From G965247475 sp965247475 (lineage in GTDB: Bacteria > Chloroflexota > UBA11872): a stretch of 64,000 bases of DNA. Positions within the stretch are counted from its first letter, which is position 1. Each line of letters begins with the position of its first letter. Positions 54,114-62,425 of the stretch are shown here, piece after piece. Below the pieces are notes generated by a model. It ran no database searches, was not told the DNA's origin, and saw only the letters and a program-made list of their open reading frames with translations. The DNA is taken from the NCBI GenBank assembly GCA_965247475.1, contig OZ252016.1, forward strand, positions 1,488,001 through 1,552,000, read 5' to 3'. A program made the translations under genes and the position numbers.

Positions 54114-54953
54114 ATGATCGTCGACGTTCACACCCACTGCCTACAGCCCGACGACATCACCGAAGCGGCCTGGGCGAAGATGGAAAACGCCGGGTACCCG
54201 CCGCTGGAGCCCCTGGAGTTCGACTACTTCCAGGAGCAGATGGAACCGGTGGACAAGGCCATCTGCTTCGGCGTTCGGGCGCGCGGGACGGGCACCGTCA
54301 GCCCAAACGAGTACACGTCGGAATGGGTGAACCGGGACCCCGGCAAGCTCATAGGCTTCGCGGCCATCGATCCCACCGAGGACGATCATCTCGAGCAGAT
54401 CGAACGCGCCGTCACGGACCTTGGCCTGCGCGGCATCAAGTTGCACCCGGTGCTTGGCCGCTACAACCCCGCCGACCCCACGTTCTTCCCGATGTACTCG
54501 CTCGCGATCAAGTTGGGGCTCCCGATCCTCACGCACGCCGGAACGCATCCGCATGACCGGGCCACGCTCAAGAACAGCCTGCCGATCCTCTTTGACGAGG
54601 TCGCGCAGGCCTTCCCCGATCTCACGCTGGTGATCGCCCACATGGGGCATCCCTGGCAGCGCGACTGCGCGGTCGTGCTGCGCAAGCATCCGAACATGTA
54701 TGCGGACGTGTCGGGCGCCGGTTGGGTGCGGCCGTGGCAGGCGTGGCGAGGCCTGATTCTGATGCATGAATGGGGCGTCACCGACAAGCTGCTGTTCGGA
54801 ACCGATTTCCCGTACTGGACGCCGATCGAAGGGATGGAGAAGCTGCGACGGCTCAACGAGCAGGTCGGAGGCACGAACTTCCCGCGCATCCCCGACGACG
54901 CGATCGAAGGCATCATCTATCGGGATTCGCTCTCGATTCTCGGCCTCGAATAA
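54114..54953 (+). CDS. Amidohydrolase family 2, third and divergent copy
   Basis: 279 residues from ATG 54114; a GTG three codons earlier is possible. The same motifs occur (IVDVHTHCLQPDDITEAAWA, LTHAGTHPHDRATLKNSLP, VIAHMGHPWQRDCAVVLRKH, LLFGTDFPYWTPIEGMEKL), but there are many substitutions between them, so it is an older paralog of the 49789 and 51976 genes. It has no dehydratase partner behind it and is followed by the second importer. It may act on a related substrate. Confidence 0.92.
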   Translation: MIVDVHTHCLQPDDITEAAWAKMENAGYPPLEPLEFDYFQEQMEPVDKAICFGVRARGTGTVSPNEYTSEWVNRDPGKLIGFAAIDPTEDDHLEQIERAVTDLGLRGIKLHPVLGRYNPADPTFFPMYSLAIKLGLPILTHAGTHPHDRATLKNSLPILFDEVAQAFPDLTLVIAHMGHPWQRDCAVVLRKHPNMYADVSGAGWVRPWQAWRGLILMHEWGVTDKLLFGTDFPYWTPIEGMEKLRRLNEQVGGTNFPRIPDDAIEGIIYRDSLSILGLE

Positions 54954-55183
54954 GCCACGCGACGGGTTCGCTAGGGCACGGCAACAACCGCCCGGGCGCC
55001 GCGGCGGATCCGACCCCGAACCCTCGCCCGGCCTGTCGAGGCCGCGATTGTCAGACCCGGACGCCTTGGATATCCTTGCCGACCACCTCACCCGAGTACA
55101 CGGCTATCAAGTATGAGGATGGTGGCGGTACCGCTGCGGGAGAGGTTAGACGCCCGGAGTTGGCGGGCGAGGAGGGGGCTTCA

Positions 55184-56794
55184 ATGGACGGTCGAAGAGG
55201 CTTAAGTCGTAGGCACATCATCCGAGCCGGCCTGCTCAGCGTGGCGGGCGGTGTAGGCGCGGCCGCGCTGGCCGCGTGCGGTGAGACCAAGGTCGTGACC
55301 CAGGAGGTCCCGGTCGAGGTCGAGATCATCAAGGAGGTCCCGGTCGACCGCATCGTCGTGCAGGAGGTCGCGGTCGAGGTCGAGACCATAAGAGAGGTCC
55401 CGGTTGAGGTCGAGCGAGTCAGAGAGGTCCCGGTTGAGGTCGAGATCATCAGGCGGGTCGAGGTCGAGGTTCCGGTCGAGGTCGAGGTCCCGGTTGAGGT
55501 CGAGAGGGTCGTCGAGGTCGAGAAGGTCGTCGAGGTCGAGAAGGTCGTCACGCGCGAGGTCGAGCGGGTCGTGGTGCGGGAGGTCGAGGTCCATGGCGAC
55601 CTTGGCACTGTCGAGGTCATCACTCCGTGGGGCGGCGCAGAGCTGGAGGCGTTCGAAGCCATCGTCAAGCCGTGGGAGGAAGCCACCGGCGGCAAGGTGG
55701 CGCACGAGCAGTCGCCCGACATGTTCGCCACGATGACCGCCCGTACCGAGGGTGGGCACCCACCGGACGTCGCCGTGCTGTTCGGCATTGGCCACGCCAG
55801 CCAACTGGCGCGGGACGGGCACCTGGTCCCACTCGAGACGTTCCTGAACATCGACGAGTTCGGCGAGCAATACTCGCCGGCGTTCATCGACATGAGCTCC
55901 GTCGACGGCACGGTCTACGGCGTGCACGTCTACCTCTACATGCGGGGGCTCGTCTGGTACAGCCCCAGCCGGTTCAAGGCCGAGGGACTCGAGGTCCCGA
56001 CCACGTGGGACGAGATGATCGATCTCTCTGACCGGATCGTGGCTCAAGGCGGGACGCCCTGGGGCATGGGCACCGAGCACGACGTTCACAGTGGCTGGCA
56101 GGGCTCCGACTTCATTCAGGAGTACGTGCTGGCCGACCAGGGGCCAGAGGTTTACGACGCCTGGGGAAGGCACGAGATTCCGTGGACCGACCCTCGCATC
56201 AAGCGCGAGTGGGAGCGGTGGGGTGAGATCGCGCTCAACCCCGACTACGTCTTCGGCGGCGTGGACACGATCCTGTCGACCCGCTGGTCCGACGCGGCGG
56301 TGCTGCCGTTCATGGACCCGCCGCGGGCCTACATGCACCAGATGGGCTCCTTTGTGTTCCCGACCATCGCCGACCGGTTCCCAGAGTTGCGGCCGGGCGA
56401 GGACTTCTCAGTGTTCCGTTACCCGACGATCAATCCGGCGTTCGAGGGCGCGAGCAGCGGCGGCTCCGGAGTGATGGTCACGCTCACCGACCGTCCCGAG
56501 ACGCAATCGTTCATTCGATACATCAGCTCCACGGGCACGCAGCAGCTATGGGCTAGCACGGGCGGGTTCCTCTCGAGCAACCGGCTAATCCAGCTGGATG
56601 CCTACTCGAATCCGGTCAATCGCGAGATCGCGAGGATCTTCCAAGAGGCCAAGATCTACCGCCACGGGAACGACAACACGTGGGGTGCTCCGCTTCAGCC
56701 GAAGTTCTTCGAGTCCTCCATCAAGTACCTGAGAGACCCGAACAGTCTCGACGACATCCTGGCCGACTTCGACAGCGTCGTCGCGAACCTGTAA
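55184..56794 (+). CDS. Carbohydrate ABC importer substrate-binding lipoprotein (family 1), second importer
   Basis: 536 residues from ATG 55184 with GGAGGGGG upstream; an upstream frame starting near 54770 overlaps the amidohydrolase and is not used. It has LSRRHIIRAGLLSVAGGVGA, lipobox AALAACGE, then about 100 residues of E-V-P-V-E-V type repeats, an unusually long spacer. The ligand domain begins LGTVEVITPWGGAELEAFEA and shows KVAHEQSPDMFATMTARTEG and VPTTWDEMIDLSDRIVAQGG. A perfect hairpin follows the stop. Its substrate probably overlaps with that of the first importer, since enzymes lie between them. Confidence 0.92.
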   Translation: MDGRRGLSRRHIIRAGLLSVAGGVGAAALAACGETKVVTQEVPVEVEIIKEVPVDRIVVQEVAVEVETIREVPVEVERVREVPVEVEIIRRVEVEVPVEVEVPVEVERVVEVEKVVEVEKVVTREVERVVVREVEVHGDLGTVEVITPWGGAELEAFEAIVKPWEEATGGKVAHEQSPDMFATMTARTEGGHPPDVAVLFGIGHASQLARDGHLVPLETFLNIDEFGEQYSPAFIDMSSVDGTVYGVHVYLYMRGLVWYSPSRFKAEGLEVPTTWDEMIDLSDRIVAQGGTPWGMGTEHDVHSGWQGSDFIQEYVLADQGPEVYDAWGRHEIPWTDPRIKREWERWGEIALNPDYVFGGVDTILSTRWSDAAVLPFMDPPRAYMHQMGSFVFPTIADRFPELRPGEDFSVFRYPTINPAFEGASSGGSGVMVTLTDRPETQSFIRYISSTGTQQLWASTGGFLSSNRLIQLDAYSNPVNREIARIFQEAKIYRHGNDNTWGAPLQPKFFESSIKYLRDPNSLDDILADFDSVVANL

Positions 56795-56817
56795 CGATCG
56801 TTCGATTCGCGCGCCGG

Positions 56818-56846
56818 GCAGCCCGCGGGCCTCGTCCGCGGGCTGC
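56818..56846 (+). terminator. Intercistronic hairpin after second binding-protein gene
   Basis: GCAGCCCGCGG and CCGCGGGCTGC form a perfect 11-bp stem with a 7-nt loop, 23 bp after the stop and before the permease gene. No T-run. Same context as the hairpins at 24129 and 47882. Confidence 0.7.
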
Positions 56847-56872
56847 TGAACCGGTGACTGTCGGGGCGGCGG

Positions 56873-57760
56873 TTGCTTAGAACGAATCGGATCGCGCCGT
56901 GGATCTGGGTGTTTCCCGGACTGCTGGCGCTCGCCGTGTTCCTGGTCTACCCCTCCCTCGACACGTTTCGCCGCAGCCTGATGAACTCCAACTCGACGGA
57001 GTTCGTCGGCCTCGAGAGCTACGTACGCGTCTTCCTCAAAGAGGAGACGCAGCTGGCGCTGCTGAACAGTCTCTTGTGGATGATCCTGTTTACCAGCGTC
57101 ACGACGGTGCTCGGCTTGCTCATCGCCGTGATGGCCGAGCGCGTTCGGTATGACGTGATCGTGAAGACGCTGGTGTTCCTGCCGATGGCCATCTCCTTCA
57201 CGGCGGCCGCCGTGATCTGGAGGTTCATCTACGGCTTTCAGCCGCCGGGATTCCCTCAGTGGGGAGCGGCCAACGCGGCGCTGACGACCCTTGGCTTTGA
57301 TCCACACCCGTTTCTCATTAGCAAGCATCTCATTCCCTTTTTCGGCATCAACAATATCGCCATCATCGTGGCCGCCGTCTGGATGACCACGGGCTTTGCA
57401 ATGATGGTCTTCTCCGCGGCCATCCGCAGCTTGCCCCAGGAGTTGCTGGAGGCCGCGCGGGTCGATGGGGCAAGCGAGTGGAAGCTCTTTTGGCACATCA
57501 TTCGTCCATCGATCATGCCGACCATCTATGTCATTGCAACCGTTCTGGTGATATCCGCGCTCAAGGTCTTCGACTTGGTCTTCGTAATGACGGGCGGATT
57601 GTTCGAAACCGACGTCGTGGCTAATCGTATGTACAAGGAAATGTTCGAATACCGAGAGTTCGGGATCGCCTCGGCGCTCTCGGTCGTCCTTCTGCTTCTC
57701 TCACTACCCGTGATCGCAATCAATATCCGGCGATTTCGCCGGCAGGAGCGCGATCGGTGA
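56873..57760 (+). CDS. Carbohydrate ABC importer permease (MalF/UgpA-like), second importer
   Basis: 295 residues from a TTG (LLRTNRIAPWIWVFPGLLAL). Six helices; the EAA loop is LLEAARVDGASEWKLFWHII then RPSIMPTIYVIATVLVISAL. A large loop between helices three and four contains FQPPGFPQWGAANAALTTLG. Its stop shares a base with the next start (TGATG). It pairs with the 57760 gene; there is no ATPase gene. Confidence 0.92.
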   Translation: MLRTNRIAPWIWVFPGLLALAVFLVYPSLDTFRRSLMNSNSTEFVGLESYVRVFLKEETQLALLNSLLWMILFTSVTTVLGLLIAVMAERVRYDVIVKTLVFLPMAISFTAAAVIWRFIYGFQPPGFPQWGAANAALTTLGFDPHPFLISKHLIPFFGINNIAIIVAAVWMTTGFAMMVFSAAIRSLPQELLEAARVDGASEWKLFWHIIRPSIMPTIYVIATVLVISALKVFDLVFVMTGGLFETDVVANRMYKEMFEYREFGIASALSVVLLLLSLPVIAINIRRFRRQERDR

Positions 57761-58722
57761 TGGCGGGATCAACGGCATCGAGTCCACGCGCCACGCCAAC
57801 GACGGCTGATCCACCGAGGCGCCGCCGCGATACGCGCTCGGTGCGGCTGATCCGGGCGACATCGAAGGGCCCGCTGCATGTCCTGCTCATCGTCATTGCC
57901 TTGCTCTGGACGTTTCCGAGCGTTGGGCTGCTTGTTAGCTCGTTTCGGAAGAAGCTCGACGTTGCAACGTCGGGGTGGTGGACGGCGTTTCAGCTTCCGT
58001 TCGAGTTCACGCTCGAGAACTATGCGTTCGTCCTCTTCCGACGAGGCGTTGGCGACAGCTTCGTGAGCAGCATCATGATCACCGTGCCGGCCACATTCCT
58101 CACGATCCTGATCGCCGCCTTCACGGCCTTCGCGTTCGCGTGGATGAAGTTCCCGCTGCGCGACACCCTGTTCTTTTTTGTGATAGCCCTGCTCGTCGTT
58201 CCGCTTCAAATGACGCTTATCCCGTTGCTCAAGCTACTCGGGTTCCTCAATCTCACTGCCACATACTTGGGTATTTGGTTGGTGCATATGGGGTTTGGCT
58301 TGCCGTTTTCCGTCTTTCTCTTGCGAAACTTCTTTGCCGCTCTGCCCAGTGAAATGCTGGAGGCCGCACAGGTAGACGGCGCCTCGAGTCGTGTGGTCTT
58401 CTTCAAGATCGTCCTTCCGTTGTCCACTCCCGCCCTGGCCTCGCTCGGGATCTTCATGTTCCTCTGGATCTGGAACGACTTGCTGGTGGCGCTGATCTTC
58501 CTTGGCGGAAGTCCCGAGTTGGTGCCGGGCATCCTGCCGCCGATCTCCGCGGACCGAGGTCCGCTCACGCTCACCATCGCCAGTCTCGTATCGTCGCGCG
58601 GCGCGGACTGGGAGCTGCTGACGGCGGCGGCGTTCGTCTCGATGGTGCTCCCGCTGGCGGTCTTCTTCGCGCTCCAGCGTTACTTTGTGCGCGGGCTTCT
58701 AACCGGGGGGCTCAGGGGCTAG
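57760..58722 (+). CDS. Carbohydrate ABC importer permease (MalG/UgpE-like), second importer
   Basis: 320 residues from ATG 57760; a GTG at 57757 is an alternative. A polar N-terminal extension of about 40 residues is followed by six helices. The EAA loop is LEAAQVDGASSRVVFFKIVL and then PLSTPALASLGIFMFLWIWN. The ending VFFALQRYFVRGLLTGGLRG is the family signature. The SMP-30 lactonase follows at 40 bp and may be co-transcribed. Confidence 0.93.
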   Translation: MAGSTASSPRATPTTADPPRRRRDTRSVRLIRATSKGPLHVLLIVIALLWTFPSVGLLVSSFRKKLDVATSGWWTAFQLPFEFTLENYAFVLFRRGVGDSFVSSIMITVPATFLTILIAAFTAFAFAWMKFPLRDTLFFFVIALLVVPLQMTLIPLLKLLGFLNLTATYLGIWLVHMGFGLPFSVFLLRNFFAALPSEMLEAAQVDGASSRVVFFKIVLPLSTPALASLGIFMFLWIWNDLLVALIFLGGSPELVPGILPPISADRGPLTLTIASLVSSRGADWELLTAAAFVSMVLPLAVFFALQRYFVRGLLTGGLRG

Positions 58723-58762
58723 AGCCAGATCGCCGTCGCGACGCGAGCCTCTGATCGAGCGC

Positions 58763-59674
58763 ATGGCTGCCACCCACGAGATTCGGGACGACGGCTTTGC
58801 CAACCTGGTCTCGTCCGACGCGACGATCGAGCGCGTGGCGGCCGGATTCAAATTCACGGAAGGCCCCGTCTGGCGCGGCGATCATCTGCTGTTCGTCGAC
58901 GTGGTCAGCAGCCGGATCGTTCGCTGGCAGGAATTGCTGGAGGGACCGGAGGTTCGGACCTTTCGCGCGCCGAGCAATGCAGCCAACGCGCTCACGCTGG
59001 ATGCCCGGCACCGACTCGTTATCTGTGAAGCCGGGGCGCGCGCGGTTACACGCATTGAGACGGACGGCCGCACCACGCTGCTTGCCGACCGGTATCACGA
59101 GAAGCGCCTCAACAGCCCGAACGATCTCGTGATCCGGTCCGACGGCACGATCTACTTCACCGACCCGACCTACGGTCTCCGGAACGGAACCGAGGGCAAG
59201 GAACTGCCCTTCCAGGGGCTCTACCGGATCACGCCCGACGGGGCGCTCGACCTGCTGGCGGATGACTTTGAGATGCCCAACGGACTTGCGCTGTCCCCGA
59301 ATCAGCGGCGGCTCTACGTGGCTGACACCGACCGTCGCCACATCCGTGTCTTCGCCCTTCGCGCGGATGGCCGCCTGGACGAAGGGCGGGTCTTTGCCGA
59401 ACTGAACTCAGACGAAGCGGGCTGGACCGATGGGATGAAGGTCGACAGCTGGGAGAACGTCTACTGCACCGGCCCCGGCGGCGTGTGGGTCTACTGCCGT
59501 CGGGGTCAATTGCTCGGACGCATCATCCCGCCGGAGCCGCCCGCGAATCTCGGCTGGGGCGATTCCGACTGGAAGACCCTGTTCATCACGGCCTGCACTA
59601 GTCTCTACCGGATTCGCGTGAATGTTCCGGGCGTCCCGGTGCCGCTCGACGCGCGTGCCGGTCCGTCACCCTAG
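58763..59674 (+). CDS. SMP-30/gluconolactonase family protein, second copy
   Basis: 303 residues. Propeller with metal Glu in FKFTEGPVWRGDHLLFVDVV, HEKRLNSPNDLVIRSDGTIY (Asn metal ligand), FTDPTYGLRNGTEGKELPFQ and EMPNGLALSPNQRRLYVADT (Asn and Asp). These are textbook gluconolactonase motifs, better conserved than in the 35187 gene. It probably opens an aldonolactone made by a sugar dehydrogenase before the enolase-superfamily dehydratases act. It ends the second importer operon. Confidence 0.93.
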   Translation: MAATHEIRDDGFANLVSSDATIERVAAGFKFTEGPVWRGDHLLFVDVVSSRIVRWQELLEGPEVRTFRAPSNAANALTLDARHRLVICEAGARAVTRIETDGRTTLLADRYHEKRLNSPNDLVIRSDGTIYFTDPTYGLRNGTEGKELPFQGLYRITPDGALDLLADDFEMPNGLALSPNQRRLYVADTDRRHIRVFALRADGRLDEGRVFAELNSDEAGWTDGMKVDSWENVYCTGPGGVWVYCRRGQLLGRIIPPEPPANLGWGDSDWKTLFITACTSLYRIRVNVPGVPVPLDARAGPSP

Positions 59675-59688
59675 GCCGCCCACCTATC

Positions 59689-59765
59689 ATTCCACGCGGA
59701 GCGAGGAATCTCGTGGCAGCCGGACCGGCGAGGGCCTGCCCTGAGCCAGTCGAAGGGCTCAGGGT
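59689..59765 (-). repeat. Dispersed intergenic repeat, family A (copy 4) and adjacent palindrome
   Basis: CATTCCACGCGGAGCGAGGA then ATCTCGTGGCAGCCGGACCG and CCTGAGCCAGTCGAAGG make up a reverse family-A copy with its CTGAG...TCGAAGG element. The hairpin ATTCCGGCG-TG-CGCCGGAAT is 85 bp further on (59851-59870). Both lie between the lactonase and a convergent dehydrogenase gene. Confidence 0.7.
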
Positions 59766-59923
59766 GCACGGTGTGACGTGCCCAGGCTTGTCGCTCTGGC
59801 GAACCCCGGGGTCCGGCGGGCTTGGGCGGTCGACACCGCACTTGTTCTGGATTCCGGCGTGCGCCGGAATGACGGAACCCGACGGCCGTCAGCCTGTCGA
59901 CAACGCGAGCGCAAAAACCGCGG

Positions 59924-60943
59924 CTAGTCGAACGTGAACATCACGCGGCCGGCCTCACGCGTGTTGGCCAGCTCATACGCACGCTGCGCCTCGGCCAGCG
60001 GAAACCGATGCGTGATGAACGGATCGAAGCTGAGACCACGCTGGCTCATGTACGACAGGAGCTCGTCCAGTTCAGGCGGTTCGAAGATCCACGATCCGAT
60101 GAGCTTGAGTTGCCGATCGATGAGGATCCAGGCATCGACCTCGAACGCCGGCGCGCCCACGCCAACGTAGGCGACCGATCCCAGGGGCGCGGCCTGAAGG
60201 ACGGCGTTGGCCCTTGACGTTGGGTTGCCAGAGACCTCGATGGCCTTCGGCACTCCGCCGTCCGAGGCCTCGAGCACCGCCTCGACCGCGTCGCCCGTCG
60301 TCGGGTCGATCGTGACGTCCACGCCGAGCTGCGTTGCGAGCTCACGCCGCGGCCCGGACGGCTCGGTGCCAATGACACGCGCACCGAGCGATTTGGCCAG
60401 CAGCGCCGCCGCCAGGCCCACAGGCCCCAGCCCGTAGATCCCCACGGTGTCGGTGGCGGAGACGTTCTGCTGCCGCAACGCCGACCAGGCGGTGCCGCCA
60501 ATGCACGCGGCCAGCGCTCCATCCTCGAACGAGATGTTGTCGGGCAGCCGGTGGCAATGGTGCGCGGGCGCCAGCATGTACTCCGCGTCGGAGCCATTCA
60601 CGGTCAGGCCCATGATCCGGCTGTTGCCGCAGTACTGGGGTCGAAAGTCCTGGCACTCCCGACAGTGACCGCACGCGGCCACGTGGTACACGGCAACGCG
60701 ATCGCCGACTTCGAGCCCCTTCACGCCCTCGCCGACCGCATCCACGACGCCCGCGGGCTCGTGTCCGGTGACGAGCTTGTTCCGCTCTCCGATTTGCTCG
60801 CGCGTGCTTCGAAAGTGGAAGAGATCGCTGCCGCAGACGCCCGCACCCATGATCTTGATGCGAACGTCGCCCAGCGGAGGTTCTGGAATGGGGAACTCAT
60901 CCACGCTGACGGCGAGGTCGCCGAGCACCCGCACCCCGACCAT
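59924..60943 (-). CDS. Zinc-dependent alcohol/sugar dehydrogenase (MDR), galactitol/threonine dehydrogenase-like
   Basis: 339 residues from the ATG at 60941-60943 with GGGAGG upstream; the longer open frame above it crosses the divergent spacer. Catalytic zinc: Cys in IMGAGVCGSDLFHF and GHE in LVTGHEPAGVVD. Structural zinc: CGHCRECQDFRPQYC. Rossmann motif GIYGLGPVGLAAALLAKSLG. An Asp or Glu at strand two (TEPSGPRRE) favours NAD. It is transcribed divergently from a second dehydrogenase. It could oxidise the sugar whose lactone the SMP-30 enzyme opens. Confidence 0.92.
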   Translation of the reverse strand: MVGVRVLGDLAVSVDEFPIPEPPLGDVRIKIMGAGVCGSDLFHFRSTREQIGERNKLVTGHEPAGVVDAVGEGVKGLEVGDRVAVYHVAACGHCRECQDFRPQYCGNSRIMGLTVNGSDAEYMLAPAHHCHRLPDNISFEDGALAACIGGTAWSALRQQNVSATDTVGIYGLGPVGLAAALLAKSLGARVIGTEPSGPRRELATQLGVDVTIDPTTGDAVEAVLEASDGGVPKAIEVSGNPTSRANAVLQAAPLGSVAYVGVGAPAFEVDAWILIDRQLKLIGSWIFEPPELDELLSYMSQRGLSFDPFITHRFPLAEAQRAYELANTREAGRVMFTFD

Positions 60944-61241
60944 GGTGGCCACGGTTTGCCTCCCTTGTTCGACCCGGCGGTGAACGTCGACGTTCACGGT
61001 ACTGTAGCCGGACATCCGTCGGCGCCGCGGGCCGGTCGCGGCCGAATCCCGGTTGCGCGAGAATACCGCTCGCCTCCGGGCCTCGCCGGTTTCGGCAGCC
61101 GTTGCGGCCGCACGCGCCGCGATGGGTGGGCGGCGCTGAATCGGTGGTTCCGGTGGCGCGCGGAGCCACGAAACGAGACCGGCGATGGCGGGCAGCGGCA
61201 GCGTGACGAGCAGCGGCCCTCGCGGCCGGAGGAGGGAATCC
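60944..61241. promoter_or_regulatory. Divergent promoter region between two dehydrogenase genes
   Basis: About 300 bp between divergent starts. No coding features. It should carry both promoters; the palindrome GGTGAACGTCGACGTTCACG near 60969-60988 (arms GTGAACGTCGACGTTCAC) is a perfect inverted repeat close to the left gene and is a good candidate operator. Confidence 0.6.
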
Positions 61242-62291
61242 ATGCGGGCGGTCAGAGCAAGCAAGACGGACGCCGTCGTGGTGGAGGAGATACTAGAGCC
61301 TCGGGCGAGGCCCGGTACCGCCGTCGTCAGAACCCTGGGCGCCGGCATCTGCGGCAGCGATGTCCACACGGTCAGCCGACTTCAACGGGGTCTCGACTCG
61401 AACGAGATCTTCATGGGGCACGAGGCGTGCGGTGAAGTCGTGGAGCTGGGCGATAGCGCCGCGCGCGTCAAGGTGGGCGACCGTGTCGCCATCGAGCCGC
61501 TCGCTCGCTGTGGTCACTGCCGGAACTGCCGGGCGGGTTCCTACAACATCTGCGAGACCGGCGACTTTGTGTTCGGCGTCTACCCGGACAAGGCCGGCGG
61601 CCTGGCCGACTATTTTGAGATTCCGTCCGTTTGCCTGGTGCCGCTGCGCCCGGACCTGAGTGATCGCGAGGGCGCGCTGGTCGAACCGGTGGCCGTCGCC
61701 CTGCACGCCTTGAGGCTGAGCCGCCCGGGCTACCGACCCTCGGTCGGGATCGTCGGCGCGGGCACGATCGGATTGTGCGCGGTCGCCGCGGCCAAGGCGG
61801 CGGGCGCGTCCGAGATCATCATCATGGCGCGCCACGCGCGGCAGGAGCAGGCCGCGATGGCCCTCGGCGCCACCCGCGTGCTGCGCGTGGACGACACCGC
61901 CACCCAAGATGAGATCGCCGATAAGCTCGACGGCACACCGCTCCCGGACGTGGTCATCGAGGCCATCGGCGGAGCGGCGCGATCGGTGAATCTGGCCTTG
62001 GAGTTTGTACGGAAAGGCGGATCGGTGTCGGTTGTGGGCGTGCAGTGGGAGCACAACGAGGTCGAGCTCTTTCGTCTGGTGTCGAAGGAAGTCAGGCTGA
62101 CCGGGTCCGCGGTCTACGCGGCGCCGGACGGCGTTTCTGACTTCGAGGAAGCGATGGCGCTCATGGCCCAGAACCCGGAGGTTGCCGAGACGCTGATCAC
62201 CCACGACTTTGCGCTGGAGGACGCGCGCGAGGCCTTCGCCACCGCCGCCGATCGAGCGGCAGGCAGCATCAAGGTGGTACTCGCGCCCTAG
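61242..62291 (+). CDS. Zinc-dependent alcohol/sugar dehydrogenase (sorbitol/threonine dehydrogenase-like)
   Basis: 349 residues from ATG 61242 with GGAGGAGG upstream. Catalytic zinc: GAGICGSDVHTV and FMGHEACGEVVEL. Structural zinc: CGHCRNCRAGSYNIC. A Glu in LVEPVAVALHALR completes the site, and the Rossmann motif is VGIVGAGTIGLCAVAAAKAA. Closest in pattern to polyol dehydrogenases. It is divergent from the other MDR gene across a shared promoter region. A role at the entry of sugar or polyol oxidation is likely. Confidence 0.93.
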   Translation: MRAVRASKTDAVVVEEILEPRARPGTAVVRTLGAGICGSDVHTVSRLQRGLDSNEIFMGHEACGEVVELGDSAARVKVGDRVAIEPLARCGHCRNCRAGSYNICETGDFVFGVYPDKAGGLADYFEIPSVCLVPLRPDLSDREGALVEPVAVALHALRLSRPGYRPSVGIVGAGTIGLCAVAAAKAAGASEIIIMARHARQEQAAMALGATRVLRVDDTATQDEIADKLDGTPLPDVVIEAIGGAARSVNLALEFVRKGGSVSVVGVQWEHNEVELFRLVSKEVRLTGSAVYAAPDGVSDFEEAMALMAQNPEVAETLITHDFALEDAREAFATAADRAAGSIKVVLAP

Positions 62292-62425
62292 CCTGTCCCG
62301 ACCCCGCTCCGGAGTGACCGGCGGGGCGCTCGGCTCCCGGGCCTCGCCCCGTGATATGAGCCGGTGGCGTGGTCGTCATCGTCCACGCGGAGGAGGGCGG
62401 CCCGCTCGGTCCTCGACCGCGTGTG

